Source: UBA8524 sp964215915 (GTDB lineage: Bacteria > Bacteroidota > Bacteroidia > UBA8524). From it: a stretch of 64,000 nt of DNA. Position numbers and translations under genes: made by a program. Position 1 is the stretch's first letter. Each line of letters begins with the position of its first letter. The DNA lies in assembly GCA_964215915.1 (NCBI GenBank), contig CAXPEB010000021.1, positions 1-64,000 on the forward strand, read 5' to 3'. The notes under the pieces were generated by a model. It ran no database searches and had not been told where the DNA came from. It was given only the letters and a program-made list of their open reading frames with translations. This document shows, piece by piece, positions 36,791 through 46,064 of this stretch.

Positions 36791-37852
36791 TTGCCAAGCT
36801 CCGAAACGCATACTCCTGCACCCAAACAGTTTCGCACGCGGAACCTGATTATCCCGATCATACTGGGCCTTGCGGTCACCTTTTATCTCGTATACCGCGA
36901 ATTTGACCCCAAGGCCTATGCTAAGATCGACTGGTCTTTCCATACCCTGTTCTGGCTATTCATGTGCCTGGTGATGATGGCCTTCCGGGATCTCGGGTAC
37001 ATCATCCGAATTCGTATTCTCACCGACAAAAAACTCAACTGGAGGCGTGCCTTCGATGTGATTATGCTCTGGGAGTTTGCTTCGGCATTGTCTCCATCTG
37101 TGGTTGGCGGATCTGGCGTAGCCATGTTTATCCTCAATCGGGAAAAAATACCGCTTGGCAGAAGCACTGCCATTGTGCTGGTAACGGCCTTGCTCGATGA
37201 GTTATTCTATATCTTCATGGTGCCGGTCTGCATTCTGCTGGCCGGTTGGGACACCCTGTTTCCCATCGACCTGGAAAAGAACCTCTTCGGCATTTCCATG
37301 GGCATCAAAGGCATCTTTTACACCGGCTACTTCTTTATTACCCTGCTAACCAGCATCATTCTGGTATCTGTCTTTTTTGCGCCAAGAGGATTTAAACGGG
37401 TGTTGCAGAATATTTTCAGCCTTCGCTTACTAAAACGCTGGAGAAGAAAAGCCACGGAAGTAGGCAACGAAGTGATCATCACCTCCGAAGAACTGAAAGG
37501 AAAATCCATCCTCTTTTGGCTGAAGTGCTTCGGGGCAACTTTTTTTTCCTGGACTGCCCGGTTTCTGGTCATCAACTGCCTCATACTGGCCTTTGTCGCC
37601 ACCAACGATCATTTTATTATCTACGCCCGGCAAATGGTGATGTGGGTGATCATGCTGATCTCCCCGACACCGGGAAGTAGCGGAGTTGCAGAGATGGTGT
37701 TCGAAGGATTCCTGAAAGAATATACGGTCCCGAATCTCAGCGGATTCCAGGCATTCCTATGGAGACTCCTCAGTTACTACCCTTATCTGATCATAGGAGT
37801 GCTTCTGTTTCCCCGCTGGCTGAGAAGGGTATGGAAGAAGGATTCGGAATAG
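36791..37852 (+). CDS. YbhN/AglD-type (lysylphosphatidylglycerol synthase TM region, UPF0104) membrane protein
   Basis: The 353-residue inner-membrane protein has about eight hydrophobic helices and the family's SALSPSVVGGSGVAMFIL and SPTPGSSGVAEM motifs, which place it in the UPF0104/flippase-like group that includes the membrane half of lysylphosphatidylglycerol synthases. It lacks the soluble aminoacyl-transfer domain, so lipid or glycolipid translocation is a guess. The start appears to be TTG at 36791, 1 nt after the icd stop; the first in-frame ATG would remove the first helix. It is cotranscribed with icd and probably with the transglycosylase downstream. Confidence 0.85.
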   Translation: MPSSETHTPAPKQFRTRNLIIPIILGLAVTFYLVYREFDPKAYAKIDWSFHTLFWLFMCLVMMAFRDLGYIIRIRILTDKKLNWRRAFDVIMLWEFASALSPSVVGGSGVAMFILNREKIPLGRSTAIVLVTALLDELFYIFMVPVCILLAGWDTLFPIDLEKNLFGISMGIKGIFYTGYFFITLLTSIILVSVFFAPRGFKRVLQNIFSLRLLKRWRRKATEVGNEVIITSEELKGKSILFWLKCFGATFFSWTARFLVINCLILAFVATNDHFIIYARQMVMWVIMLISPTPGSSGVAEMVFEGFLKEYTVPNLSGFQAFLWRLLSYYPYLIIGVLLFPRWLRRVWKKDSE

Positions 37853-37873
37853 GGTGCGCTTTTTGTTATCTTT

Positions 37874-38827
37874 ATGGATATGAGGAGACTGATTTATTTT
37901 ATAGGAGGCGCTTTGGTTGCCAGTGGTATTTTCCTTTCCATAGCTGGAAAACAAGAAGAAAAAAGTGTGGTGATGAACCACCCGAACGGCAATCTGGTAA
38001 TCCCCAAACTCCCTTCCGACCTGAATTTTGCCGGCGAGAGGGTTCCGTCAAAAGATCCTGAAGTTCTGGAAAGGCTAGACCGCGAACTTCTGGTCAATAC
38101 CTTCTGGCACAGCAACACCATCCTCATGTTGAAACGAGCCAACAAATACTTTCCGGTAATTGAACCTATCCTGGAAAAAAACGGAGTCCCCGATGATTTC
38201 AAATTTCTTTGCATGATAGAAAGCGGCCTTGACAATGTGGTATCCCCGAGCAATGCTGCCGGATTCTGGCAGTTTCTGTCTTCTACCGGGAAACGTTACG
38301 GTTTGGAAGTAGGGGACGAAATAGACGAACGCTACCATCTTGCTAAAGCCACGGAAGCCGCTTGCAAATACCTAAAAGACAACAAGGATAGATTGGGCTC
38401 CTGGACCCTGGCCGCCGCCGCTTACAATATGGGTGAAAACGGAGTGGAACGCCAACTCAAGGGCCAGGGTGTGGAAAGCTATTACGACCTCTACCTCAAT
38501 AAGGAAACATCCCGGTATATGTTCCGTATCCTGGCTGCCAAGGAAATTTTTACCCGGCAGGCGGAATATGGTTTCATCATACAGGACGAAGCATTGTATT
38601 CTCCCCTCCCCACCCGAAGTGTTGAGATTGACAGCAGCATCAAAAGCTGGCCCGAATTTGCATTGGAACAGGGCACCAACTACAAGTACCTGAAAAACCT
38701 CAATCCCTGGATCCGGTCACGTAGCCTGAATAACCGCAGCAAGAAGGTTTATACCGTTCTGCTTCCCAAAAGCAGCAAACCGGGAAAAGTCAATAAGCCC
38801 CTGGAAGACGGCGGAAACGACGAATGA
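37874..38827 (+). CDS. MltD-like lytic murein transglycosylase
   Basis: Lytic transglycosylases cleave the MurNAc-GlcNAc bond in peptidoglycan. This 317-residue protein has an N-terminal membrane anchor or signal (residues 4-25) and an SLT domain at about 90-240, with the catalytic Glu116 in LCMIESGL, then NAAGFWQFLSSTGKRYGL and AAAYNMGENGV. A possible LysM-like remnant (NYKYLKNLNPWIRSRSLN) lies near the C-terminus. The first ATG at 37874 and a second at 37880 are both possible. It follows the YbhN-like gene by 21 nt. Confidence 0.88.
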   Translation: MDMRRLIYFIGGALVASGIFLSIAGKQEEKSVVMNHPNGNLVIPKLPSDLNFAGERVPSKDPEVLERLDRELLVNTFWHSNTILMLKRANKYFPVIEPILEKNGVPDDFKFLCMIESGLDNVVSPSNAAGFWQFLSSTGKRYGLEVGDEIDERYHLAKATEAACKYLKDNKDRLGSWTLAAAAYNMGENGVERQLKGQGVESYYDLYLNKETSRYMFRILAAKEIFTRQAEYGFIIQDEALYSPLPTRSVEIDSSIKSWPEFALEQGTNYKYLKNLNPWIRSRSLNNRSKKVYTVLLPKSSKPGKVNKPLEDGGNDE

Positions 38828-38849
38828 CAGAAACTGAGCAGGCCTGGGC

Positions 38850-40508
38850 TTAACGCTTGGTGAGAGGCCTCATCCAGGCAATATCCCCATCAATAAAAAC
38901 CATTGCAGGCCGGATTTCCGGCAATTGTTCAGGAAGGGTTTCCTGTAAAGGGCGGTCAAATATGGTCAGATCAGCTGCCATGCCCGGTGCAAGGCTCCCG
39001 TACTGATCCTCCGTAAACCCGGCATAAGCGGCATCCCAGGTCATCCCTCTTAGCGTTTCATACCAACTCAAGGACTCACCCGGCAGAAACCCGTTAGTCG
39101 GTTCCAGGTCTTTATTCTGGCGGAACACGGCAGAAAGCATCGTTAGGCAGGGATTGATCTCCTCCACCGGAAAATCCGTACCCAATGGCATTACCCCAGT
39201 CTCGTTCAAAAGAGCCCGAAAAGCATATGCTCCCGACATTCGGTTGGCGCAAAGACGCTCTTCCGCCCACGACATGTCAGAAGTAGCATGCGTGGGTTGA
39301 ACAGAAGGGATGATTCCAAAATCTCCAAAAAAGTGACGGTCCACCGTATCCACAACCTGCGCATGTTCAATCCTCCAACGTCGGTTATTGTCCCCTTCCA
39401 GTACCCTTCCGTAGGTTTCCAAAATGAGCTTGTTGGCCGAATCTCCGATACAATGAGTATTTACCTGGTAATGGAGAGGGTACAGTATCCTGCACATGGA
39501 GTCGAAATAAGAGGGGTCATGAATGAGCATTCCACTCCCCGGATGATCGCAATAGGGGTGTTTGAGCCGGGCTCCTCTTGAGCCCAATGCACCATCGGCG
39601 TATAACTTGAATGAGCCAATCCGAATCCTGCCGGTTTTATACACTCCCTTTTCCCGGGCAAATGCCAGTTCCTTTTCTCCGGGAGAAAGCATTACCACTA
39701 CTTTCATCTTCAGCTTATTCTCCTGCTGCAGACTATCAATAATCAAGGCGACATCCAGCGGAAGGCCGGCATCCGTTACTGCTGTTAACCCATACTTCAG
39801 GCAGCTGTCCTGAGCCCGCAGAATCATTGCTCTCCATTCCCAGGCAGTAGGGTCCGGAATAAATTCAGCCAGGTAGTCGGCAGCAATGTCAATCACAACT
39901 CCGTGAAGGGCTCCGTTTGCATCCCGTAACCACCCGTTGCTTTCCGGGAAATCACCGGGAAACCGGCGGGATTGCAGAGCCAGGTCCAACACGGATTCGG
40001 ACACCAATGCCGCATGACCATCGATACGAGAAAGATAAAAGTACTTATCCGGGTAAAGAGAATCCAGGTAAGCCCGCGTTGGCCAGGCTTTTCCCGGCCA
40101 GCGATTCTGATCCCATCCCCTTCCCAGAATCCACTTCTTGTCGGGGTTCAGGTGAACAAATGAATCGATACGTTTCAGTCCTTCTTCCCAGGATTTTGTG
40201 TTACGCAGGTCCAGTTCATAGAGCCCTTTCCCCATCTTGGCAAAATGAGTATGAGCATCATGAAGACCCGGATAAAGTGCCCTTCCCTCACCATTTATTT
40301 CCTGATCGAACCGGTACTTCGAACGAAGTCTTTCTTCAGATCCCGTATCCAGTATCTTTCCCCCGGAAATAGCCAATGCCTCACAGGTAAAGCTATCCGG
40401 CCCGTAGCTGAAAGCCTTGAAATTATAGAGTAATAAGTCTGCCTTCTGCGGAGACGTACAGGCTAAGAGCAGTGAAAAAATAAAAAGGAATAAAAAGGTA
40501 CGGGGCAT
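38850..40508 (-). CDS. Amidohydrolase-family lipoprotein (YtcJ-like)
   Basis: The 552-residue protein has a lipoprotein signal (SLLLAC, Cys17) followed by an amidohydrolase_3 TIM barrel similar to YtcJ and N-substituted formamide deformylases. Metal ligands are seen in LHDAHTHF near residue 85, a Lys-containing SFKLYADGALGS, NTHCIGD, RIEHAQVV and PLGTDFP. The substrate is unknown; an exported location is unusual compared with cytoplasmic members but is frequent in Bacteroidota. It is convergent with the transglycosylase gene (22-nt gap). A variant box TATCTTCG ends 4 nt before the ATG. Confidence 0.88.
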   Translation of the reverse strand: MPRTFLFLFIFSLLLACTSPQKADLLLYNFKAFSYGPDSFTCEALAISGGKILDTGSEERLRSKYRFDQEINGEGRALYPGLHDAHTHFAKMGKGLYELDLRNTKSWEEGLKRIDSFVHLNPDKKWILGRGWDQNRWPGKAWPTRAYLDSLYPDKYFYLSRIDGHAALVSESVLDLALQSRRFPGDFPESNGWLRDANGALHGVVIDIAADYLAEFIPDPTAWEWRAMILRAQDSCLKYGLTAVTDAGLPLDVALIIDSLQQENKLKMKVVVMLSPGEKELAFAREKGVYKTGRIRIGSFKLYADGALGSRGARLKHPYCDHPGSGMLIHDPSYFDSMCRILYPLHYQVNTHCIGDSANKLILETYGRVLEGDNNRRWRIEHAQVVDTVDRHFFGDFGIIPSVQPTHATSDMSWAEERLCANRMSGAYAFRALLNETGVMPLGTDFPVEEINPCLTMLSAVFRQNKDLEPTNGFLPGESLSWYETLRGMTWDAAYAGFTEDQYGSLAPGMAADLTIFDRPLQETLPEQLPEIRPAMVFIDGDIAWMRPLTKR

Positions 40509-40683
40509 GACCCGAAGATAGTGGACTGCCCTGAGAAACCCCCTTGGAACCGATCAGATAAACAGATGAAAATCCGAGGAACCCGGTTTATTCGGTTTTC
40601 TGAAAAAAGAGGAAAAAAGCTTGCTGAAAAATTTTCTCATACCTACTTATTAGAACCGAAAACACAGCTAATAGTTGCTTCAT

Positions 40684-40705
40684 GATGTAAATATTTTTTT
40701 ACATC
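40684..40705. repeat. 8-bp perfect inverted repeat in AT-rich gap
   Basis: GATGTAAA and TTTACATC flank a 6-nt AT loop, in the 264-bp AT-rich gap between the ABC exporter stop and the amidohydrolase start. Another GATGTAA copy lies 50 nt downstream. It is a candidate operator or hairpin; nothing else was recognised in this gap. Confidence 0.5.
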
Positions 40706-40772
40706 CGGGCATTTTGAAGTAACCAATCGTAATAAATCTTTTTGTTCAGAAGTATGATGTAAGTGCTTATAC

Positions 40773-42572
40773 CTACATTGCTCCATCAAACTGAATGGTA
40801 CTGAGTTTCCGGTAGAGTCCGCCCTCCTTTCCGATCAGTTCCGAATGGCTCCCGCTTTCCACGATACTGCCATTCTCAATGACCAGAATACGATCGGCAT
40901 TTCGGATGGTGGAAAGCCTGTGAGCAATTACCAGTGAAGTCCGCCCCATCATCAGGGTATTCAGTGCATCCTGGACCAGCGACTCCGATTCGGAATCGAG
41001 GGAAGAAGTTGCTTCATCCAGAATAAGGATAGACGGGTTCTTCAGGATGGCCCGGGCAATGGCTATACGTTGTCTTTGTCCCCCGGAAAGTTTGATGCCC
41101 CGGTCACCTACTATGGCCTCCATACCTTCCGGAAAACGGCTGATAAATTCCCAGGCATTGGCTTTTTTGGCCGCTTCCACCACATCCTCTTCGGTAGCAT
41201 CAGGATTTCCATACAGGATATTCTCCCTTATGCTGCCCCCGAAGAGCACAACATCCTGCGGAACAATGGCCATCTGGCTACGTTGCTCAGTCAGACCATA
41301 TTCTGTTGCCGGCTTTCCGTCCAGTAGAATACGACCGTGATCAATCGGGTATAGGCGCAGCAATAGCGAAGTCAGCGTAGATTTCCCGGAACCGCTCGGT
41401 CCTACTAGAGCTACGGTTTCTCCTGCTTTTGCTTCAAAACGGATATTTTTCAGAACAGGGGTCTCGGGTCGGGAAGGGTAAGCGAAGCTGACATCCTCAA
41501 AAGCAAAAGCACCGGTAAGGCGAGTATAATCCCGGCGTTGTTCTCCATCCAGGTCCACCGTTTCCGATTCTTCGTTCAAAAGCTCCAAAACCCGATCGGT
41601 GGCACCCAGCGTTTTTTGAATCTGGTTGTACTGTTCGGCGATACCGCCAATGGAGCCACCTACAAAAACGGTATACAACATAAACTGCACAAGGTCTCCG
41701 TACTCCATCAATCCCTGTTGCTTCAACCAGGCACCGTAAAAGATCAATGCCACAATACCCCCGAACAGCCCGAAGATGATAAAACTGGCAAATGCGGCAC
41801 GCAGCCGGCCCACTTCCACAGCCTTCTTCCTCACCCCTGCCGCAGCGGTTCCATAGCGGAGAATTTCCAGGTACTCATTGGCAAAGGCCTTCACGTTCTG
41901 TATTCCCTGCAGGGTTTCATCCACAATAGTATTGCTGTTCGCCACCTGGTCCTGAACTCCACGGGACTTCTTCCTTACGAAATAGCCAAAGACCACCGTA
42001 AGGATGGCAATGGGCGGAATGATCAGGAGCATGGCCAAGGCCAGCTTGGTAGACGTTAGGAATAACAGGATAATACCTCCGATGATAATGATCGTTTGAC
42101 GAAGAAACTCCGCAATGTTGGTAGTGAATGTATCCTGTATTTGACTGATGTCGGCCGAAATACGGCTTGCAAGCTCTCCGGTACGTGTTGAGGTGAGGTA
42201 GGACATGGGCAACCGGATCACGTTGGAATAGGTGGCTTTTCTGACTGCCTCCAGCAAGCGTTCCGTTACATCTACAAAGAGGTAGATACGGAAATAGGAG
42301 AAAACCGTCTGAGCCAGGAATACTCCCAGAATAATCCATCCCCAACGATACAATTCATCGGCATCAGCCTCGGCGGCATTAAGTATTTCACCGATCAGCT
42401 TCGGAAAAGCCAATGCGGTGGCTCCTGTTCCTGCCAGAAACAACAAACCCAGAAAGAACTTCCATTTATGAGGTCCAACATAAGAAAACAATTGAAGTCC
42501 CTTTTTTATGGATTCCCGGCTGATGCGGGCCTTCGGCATATCAGCCCGCTTTTCCCTGTCTCTTCTTGCCAT
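40773..42572 (-). CDS. ABCB/MsbA-type ABC exporter half-transporter
   Basis: The 599-residue protein fuses a six-helix exporter membrane domain (about 30-330) to a nucleotide-binding domain with Walker A GPSGSGKST near 390, a Q-loop PQDVVLFGG, the signature LSGGQRQR near 495, Walker B LILDEATSS and the H-loop IAHRLST. It would act as a homodimer. Within the family it resembles multidrug or lipid A flippases, but the substrate cannot be assigned; the essential MsbA is one candidate. It ends at the edge of an AT-rich gap. A weak promoter (TTG-N20-CAAGTTTG) lies upstream. Confidence 0.93.
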   Translation of the reverse strand: MARRDREKRADMPKARISRESIKKGLQLFSYVGPHKWKFFLGLLFLAGTGATALAFPKLIGEILNAAEADADELYRWGWIILGVFLAQTVFSYFRIYLFVDVTERLLEAVRKATYSNVIRLPMSYLTSTRTGELASRISADISQIQDTFTTNIAEFLRQTIIIIGGIILLFLTSTKLALAMLLIIPPIAILTVVFGYFVRKKSRGVQDQVANSNTIVDETLQGIQNVKAFANEYLEILRYGTAAAGVRKKAVEVGRLRAAFASFIIFGLFGGIVALIFYGAWLKQQGLMEYGDLVQFMLYTVFVGGSIGGIAEQYNQIQKTLGATDRVLELLNEESETVDLDGEQRRDYTRLTGAFAFEDVSFAYPSRPETPVLKNIRFEAKAGETVALVGPSGSGKSTLTSLLLRLYPIDHGRILLDGKPATEYGLTEQRSQMAIVPQDVVLFGGSIRENILYGNPDATEEDVVEAAKKANAWEFISRFPEGMEAIVGDRGIKLSGGQRQRIAIARAILKNPSILILDEATSSLDSESESLVQDALNTLMMGRTSLVIAHRLSTIRNADRILVIENGSIVESGSHSELIGKEGGLYRKLSTIQFDGAM

Positions 42573-42588
42573 CTTTATTATTCGGGTA

Positions 42589-42619
42589 CAAACTTGCGTC
42601 CGGCTGCTTTGGCTTCCAA
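42589..42619 (-). promoter_or_regulatory. Candidate promoter for the ABC exporter
   Basis: On the minus strand TTG, a 20-nt spacer and CAAGTTTG (one mismatch to TAnnTTTG) lie 16 nt before the ATG, in the gap after the DUF4249 gene. Confidence 0.4.
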
Positions 42620-42629
42620 AAACTCTTGG

Positions 42630-43457
42630 TCAAAAGACCTTCAATTTGTCGGTGTATTGCACATAGGCACCGAAACATCCCAGCCCACCTTCGATATTCG
42701 AATACAGGGACGTAGGTTCGGAAAATGGGTTGATCTCGGTAAAAGACTCCAGGCTCAGGTGATAACGGAAATAATTCACATCGCAGGTAAGCAGGAAACT
42801 GATGATCCAGCGGTGTTTCGCCTTATCCGCCGTACTGTATACACTACCCAATCCAGTTTGGATCTGTTCTCCTTCCCGCCCGAAATCGTTGTAGTAGGAA
42901 GTATTGAAACCAAAGCTATTCGCCGAAACAAACCCGAGTTCCATGGTATCGATCCGTTCTGCCTGCACCCTGTAATAATTGGATCCACCGGGCAAATCCT
43001 GCCACTTCATAGACATATTAAAAACACTATCAGGTCCCTCCAAACCGGCCTGGTAACTAACTGTATAGTCGCTTACGGCACTATCCGGCACTGTACAAAA
43101 CGAACGTATGGAAGGAAGAGACGGAGAGGAGGCAAACAGGTAATAGGTCTGCCCCTGGCGAATCTGGAAGGTGTTCAGAGGATCACGGAACCGATGATTT
43201 GCTCCATAAACAAGATACGCCGTATCGTTTCCATCCGAAAAACCCACTACGGCATCGTGCACGTATTCAATGGAAGAAACCGGAGGGGCATTATAAAGCG
43301 GAACCACTTTGGTAATCACTACCTCAACTGGAGCCCCCGGGGTGATGAAACAGGAAACCGCCATTTTGGGATCGGTTTTGGGCAATTCGATATCCGCTTC
43401 CCGCGTGCAGGAGCTCATCATAAGGATCGCAAGAATACCAAGTGCCAGGTTCTTCAT
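42630..43457 (-). CDS. DUF4249 lipoprotein, receptor partner
   Basis: The 275-residue product has a lipobox (MMSSC, Cys17) and the DUF4249 pattern: an early DPKMAVSCFITPG segment, an Ig-like region and a C-terminal barrel-like half. DUF4249 lipoproteins are encoded with TonB-dependent receptors in Bacteroidota and probably act as surface ligand-binding partners. Its ATG overlaps the receptor stop by one base (TGATG), so translation is coupled and the two proteins are probably made in a fixed ratio. Confidence 0.85.
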   Translation of the reverse strand: MKNLALGILAILMMSSCTREADIELPKTDPKMAVSCFITPGAPVEVVITKVVPLYNAPPVSSIEYVHDAVVGFSDGNDTAYLVYGANHRFRDPLNTFQIRQGQTYYLFASSPSLPSIRSFCTVPDSAVSDYTVSYQAGLEGPDSVFNMSMKWQDLPGGSNYYRVQAERIDTMELGFVSANSFGFNTSYYNDFGREGEQIQTGLGSVYSTADKAKHRWIISFLLTCDVNYFRYHLSLESFTEINPFSEPTSLYSNIEGGLGCFGAYVQYTDKLKVF

Positions 43458-46051
43458 CAGAATTTAAAGGAATAAGAGATGGATGGAATTATCGGAAGCA
43501 GCGACATCTGCTGCAATTTGCTGTTTTCGTTATTGATATAATAAAAATAAGGGTTCTTCCTGTTGTAAAGGTTGTAAACACTGATCTCCCAGGTTCTTTC
43601 CCAGTACTTTTTCTTCTTATGGAATTGGATGGCAAAGTCCAGGCGGTGGTAAGGACTCATGCGGTACTGGTTCCTGCCGCCGTACTCATTCACCAATTGA
43701 AAATTAAGGGTGGAAGGCGGAACGGGGTCCGCCGGATTATGGGGTAAGGTATAATAGCGGGCAACAGGCAGGGTTATCGCACTGCCGGTTCCATACACCC
43801 AGGAAGAAGACAAAGAAATACGTTCATTGAAACGGTATATCCCCACCAGGGAAATATCATGCCTGCGATCATACCGGGCATAAAACGGTTTTCCATCATT
43901 CAGGTCATCAAATTGCAGCCAGCTCCAGGAAAGGGTATAGCCCAGCCATCCTGTTAATTTCCCGAACTTCTTCTGAATCAGCAACTCGGCCCCATAGCTT
44001 GTTCCCTGCCCTTGGGTGATATTCTGCTCCCAGTTCACTTTTTCCGGGATTCCATTCTGCGCAACTTCCACAAAAGTGGCTCCTTCCTTATAACCGATCA
44101 CATTGCGGGATCGCTTGTAGTACAATTCCGCACTCACAATGCTGTTGATTTTATTGATAAGGTAGGAATACCCCACAGCCAGTTGCTGACTATGTTGAGG
44201 GCGGATATTTTCCGTGCTGGGCACCCAAAGGTCAGTCGGCAGTCCAACACCGGTATTGGTGAGTAAATGGATGAACTGGTTCATGATGGTATAAGAGAAC
44301 TTAAACGACTGATTGGCATCCGGGGCATAGATCAGCATGAGTCTCGGTTCTATCCTGAAATAGTCTTTTCCCCGCGCAAAAAAGTTCACCAGCCTTAACC
44401 CGGAATGCACCCGCCAACGGGAACTCAAATGGTAAATATCTTCTCCGTAAAGGGCCATCTCTCCCGAATGATAGAGCTCGGAGCCTTCCACTTCAAGGTC
44501 AATAAAATCATTGCGCTCGTATACGGCCTGCGGGTTGAAACGGTGATACGTGAGGATGCCGCCATAACGAAGAGCATGCCGGGAATTGGGCGAATAATCA
44601 AAGTCAGATTTCAATGAGAGATCCCGAATACCTGAGCCCAGGTTCAGCTGGTAAAGTTTCCCGGCATAATCCGCCTGTGAATTGATTCTTAGCCGGTAGT
44701 CACTGAATATCAAAGAGGTGTTGGAGAATATCTTTTTATTGAAAACATGGTTCCACCGGAGAGTGCCCGTTACATTGGACCAATTGATGGAACTTTTAGC
44801 CTTGTAACTTCCCGAACCCTCTTCCAGATACAGGCGATCGCGACCGGTATAGAAACTCAAAATGAGTTTATCCTTATCGGAAAATATCCAGTCGGCCTTG
44901 GCGGTGATATCATAAAAATACATGCCCAGATCCATACTCTGACTCATCAGGGGTTTGAGCATGAGGTCCAGGAGGTAGGTACGTCTTCCGCTTATCAGGA
45001 AGGAGGACACATCCTTTTTTATCGGCCCTTCCAGAGTAAGCCTGGAAGAAAGCAGCCCAATTCCACCGGTACCATGGTACTCACGTTTGTTCCCATCCTT
45101 CATATGAATATCCAGAACTGAAGACAGGCGGCCTCCGTACCTGGCGGGGAATCCACCTTTGGTCAGTTCCACTGACCGCAGGGCATCGCCATTGAACAAG
45201 GAGAAAAAACCGAAAAAGTGAGAAGCATTGTATACCGTGGCATCGTCGAGGATGATCAGGTTCTGGTCATTGCCCCCGCCCCGAACATATAAACCCGTTT
45301 GTCCTTCGTTCCCCGATTGTACGCCGGGCATTAGCTTCATGACCTTAAAAACATCCTTTTCCCCGAACAGCTGAGGGATATCCTGGATCTGGGCTACGGG
45401 TACTTCCATCTTGCTGAGGCTGATCAGCTCTGCAGGCACATCGTTTTTGCGGGCCTCCACCACCACCTCGTGCAGTTCGTTATTGGTTTCGAGGTTAATA
45501 TTCAGTTCGATATCACGATCGAGCAGAATAAACTGATCGACGGAGGAAAACCCGACATAGGAAATCAACAAGTGAAAAGTATCTGACGAAGCGGTGAGGG
45601 AATAGTATCCGTAGGCATTGGTGGTAGTGCCCAGTCCGGAACCGCGGATCAGCAAGTTCACCCCCAGCAGAGGCTCTCCGCTAACCGCTTCACGAACAAA
45701 ACCGCTGACGGTAAATTTCTTTTCCGGGTCGAGGTTCAGTCGTTTTCTGAACAGGAGTATCTGGTTCCCGTTTTCGCGGTAATCGATAAAGGTATTGGCA
45801 AGGATTTGATCGAGGGCTTCGCTTACCCGAACCTGGCGCAGGTTCAGGGTTATTTTTTTCTCCACCGGAACTACATCATCGGAATAGGAGAATTTCAGGT
45901 TTCCCTGTTTTTCGATTTCCCTGAGCAGTTCTTTGATGGAAGTTTCACGCGCTTTGATGCTAATTTCACGTGATAGCAATGACTGTGCGGAACCGGTTCC
46001 GCTTCCTATTAACAGGAGAATACCGACCAGGGCAGCGAAGTATATGCGCAT
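43457..46051 (-). CDS. FecA-like TonB-dependent receptor with STN signalling domain
   Basis: This 864-residue outer-membrane receptor imports an unknown ligand and signals to the anti-sigma factor. After the signal peptide (to about 23) come a secretin/TonB STN domain (about 25-105, with SIKELLREIEKQGNLKFSYS), a carboxypeptidase-like beta domain (about 113-200), the plug (about 215-320, with GLYVRGGGNDQNLIILDD) and the barrel, ending in SISYSFKF. The STN domain, absent from the receptor at 1-2295, is what contacts FecR in surface-signalling systems. It lies 13 nt after fecR and overlaps the DUF4249 gene. The ligand is not readable; no siderophore, SusD or carbohydrate genes are nearby. Confidence 0.93.
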   Translation of the reverse strand: MRIYFAALVGILLLIGSGTGSAQSLLSREISIKARETSIKELLREIEKQGNLKFSYSDDVVPVEKKITLNLRQVRVSEALDQILANTFIDYRENGNQILLFRKRLNLDPEKKFTVSGFVREAVSGEPLLGVNLLIRGSGLGTTTNAYGYYSLTASSDTFHLLISYVGFSSVDQFILLDRDIELNINLETNNELHEVVVEARKNDVPAELISLSKMEVPVAQIQDIPQLFGEKDVFKVMKLMPGVQSGNEGQTGLYVRGGGNDQNLIILDDATVYNASHFFGFFSLFNGDALRSVELTKGGFPARYGGRLSSVLDIHMKDGNKREYHGTGGIGLLSSRLTLEGPIKKDVSSFLISGRRTYLLDLMLKPLMSQSMDLGMYFYDITAKADWIFSDKDKLILSFYTGRDRLYLEEGSGSYKAKSSINWSNVTGTLRWNHVFNKKIFSNTSLIFSDYRLRINSQADYAGKLYQLNLGSGIRDLSLKSDFDYSPNSRHALRYGGILTYHRFNPQAVYERNDFIDLEVEGSELYHSGEMALYGEDIYHLSSRWRVHSGLRLVNFFARGKDYFRIEPRLMLIYAPDANQSFKFSYTIMNQFIHLLTNTGVGLPTDLWVPSTENIRPQHSQQLAVGYSYLINKINSIVSAELYYKRSRNVIGYKEGATFVEVAQNGIPEKVNWEQNITQGQGTSYGAELLIQKKFGKLTGWLGYTLSWSWLQFDDLNDGKPFYARYDRRHDISLVGIYRFNERISLSSSWVYGTGSAITLPVARYYTLPHNPADPVPPSTLNFQLVNEYGGRNQYRMSPYHRLDFAIQFHKKKKYWERTWEISVYNLYNRKNPYFYYINNENSKLQQMSLLPIIPSISYSFKF

Positions 46052-46064
46052 GTAACCTTATTGC

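Noticed and set aside
40600..40772. Possible terminator or small RNA in the AT-rich gap beside the ABC exporter
   Set aside because: Only one short AT-rich inverted repeat is present, without a U-tract in the right place, so no RNA or terminator is called.
42468..43475. 335-codon open frame opposite the DUF4249 gene and the ABC exporter start
   Set aside because: It spans two real minus-strand genes and their gap and contains no motif.
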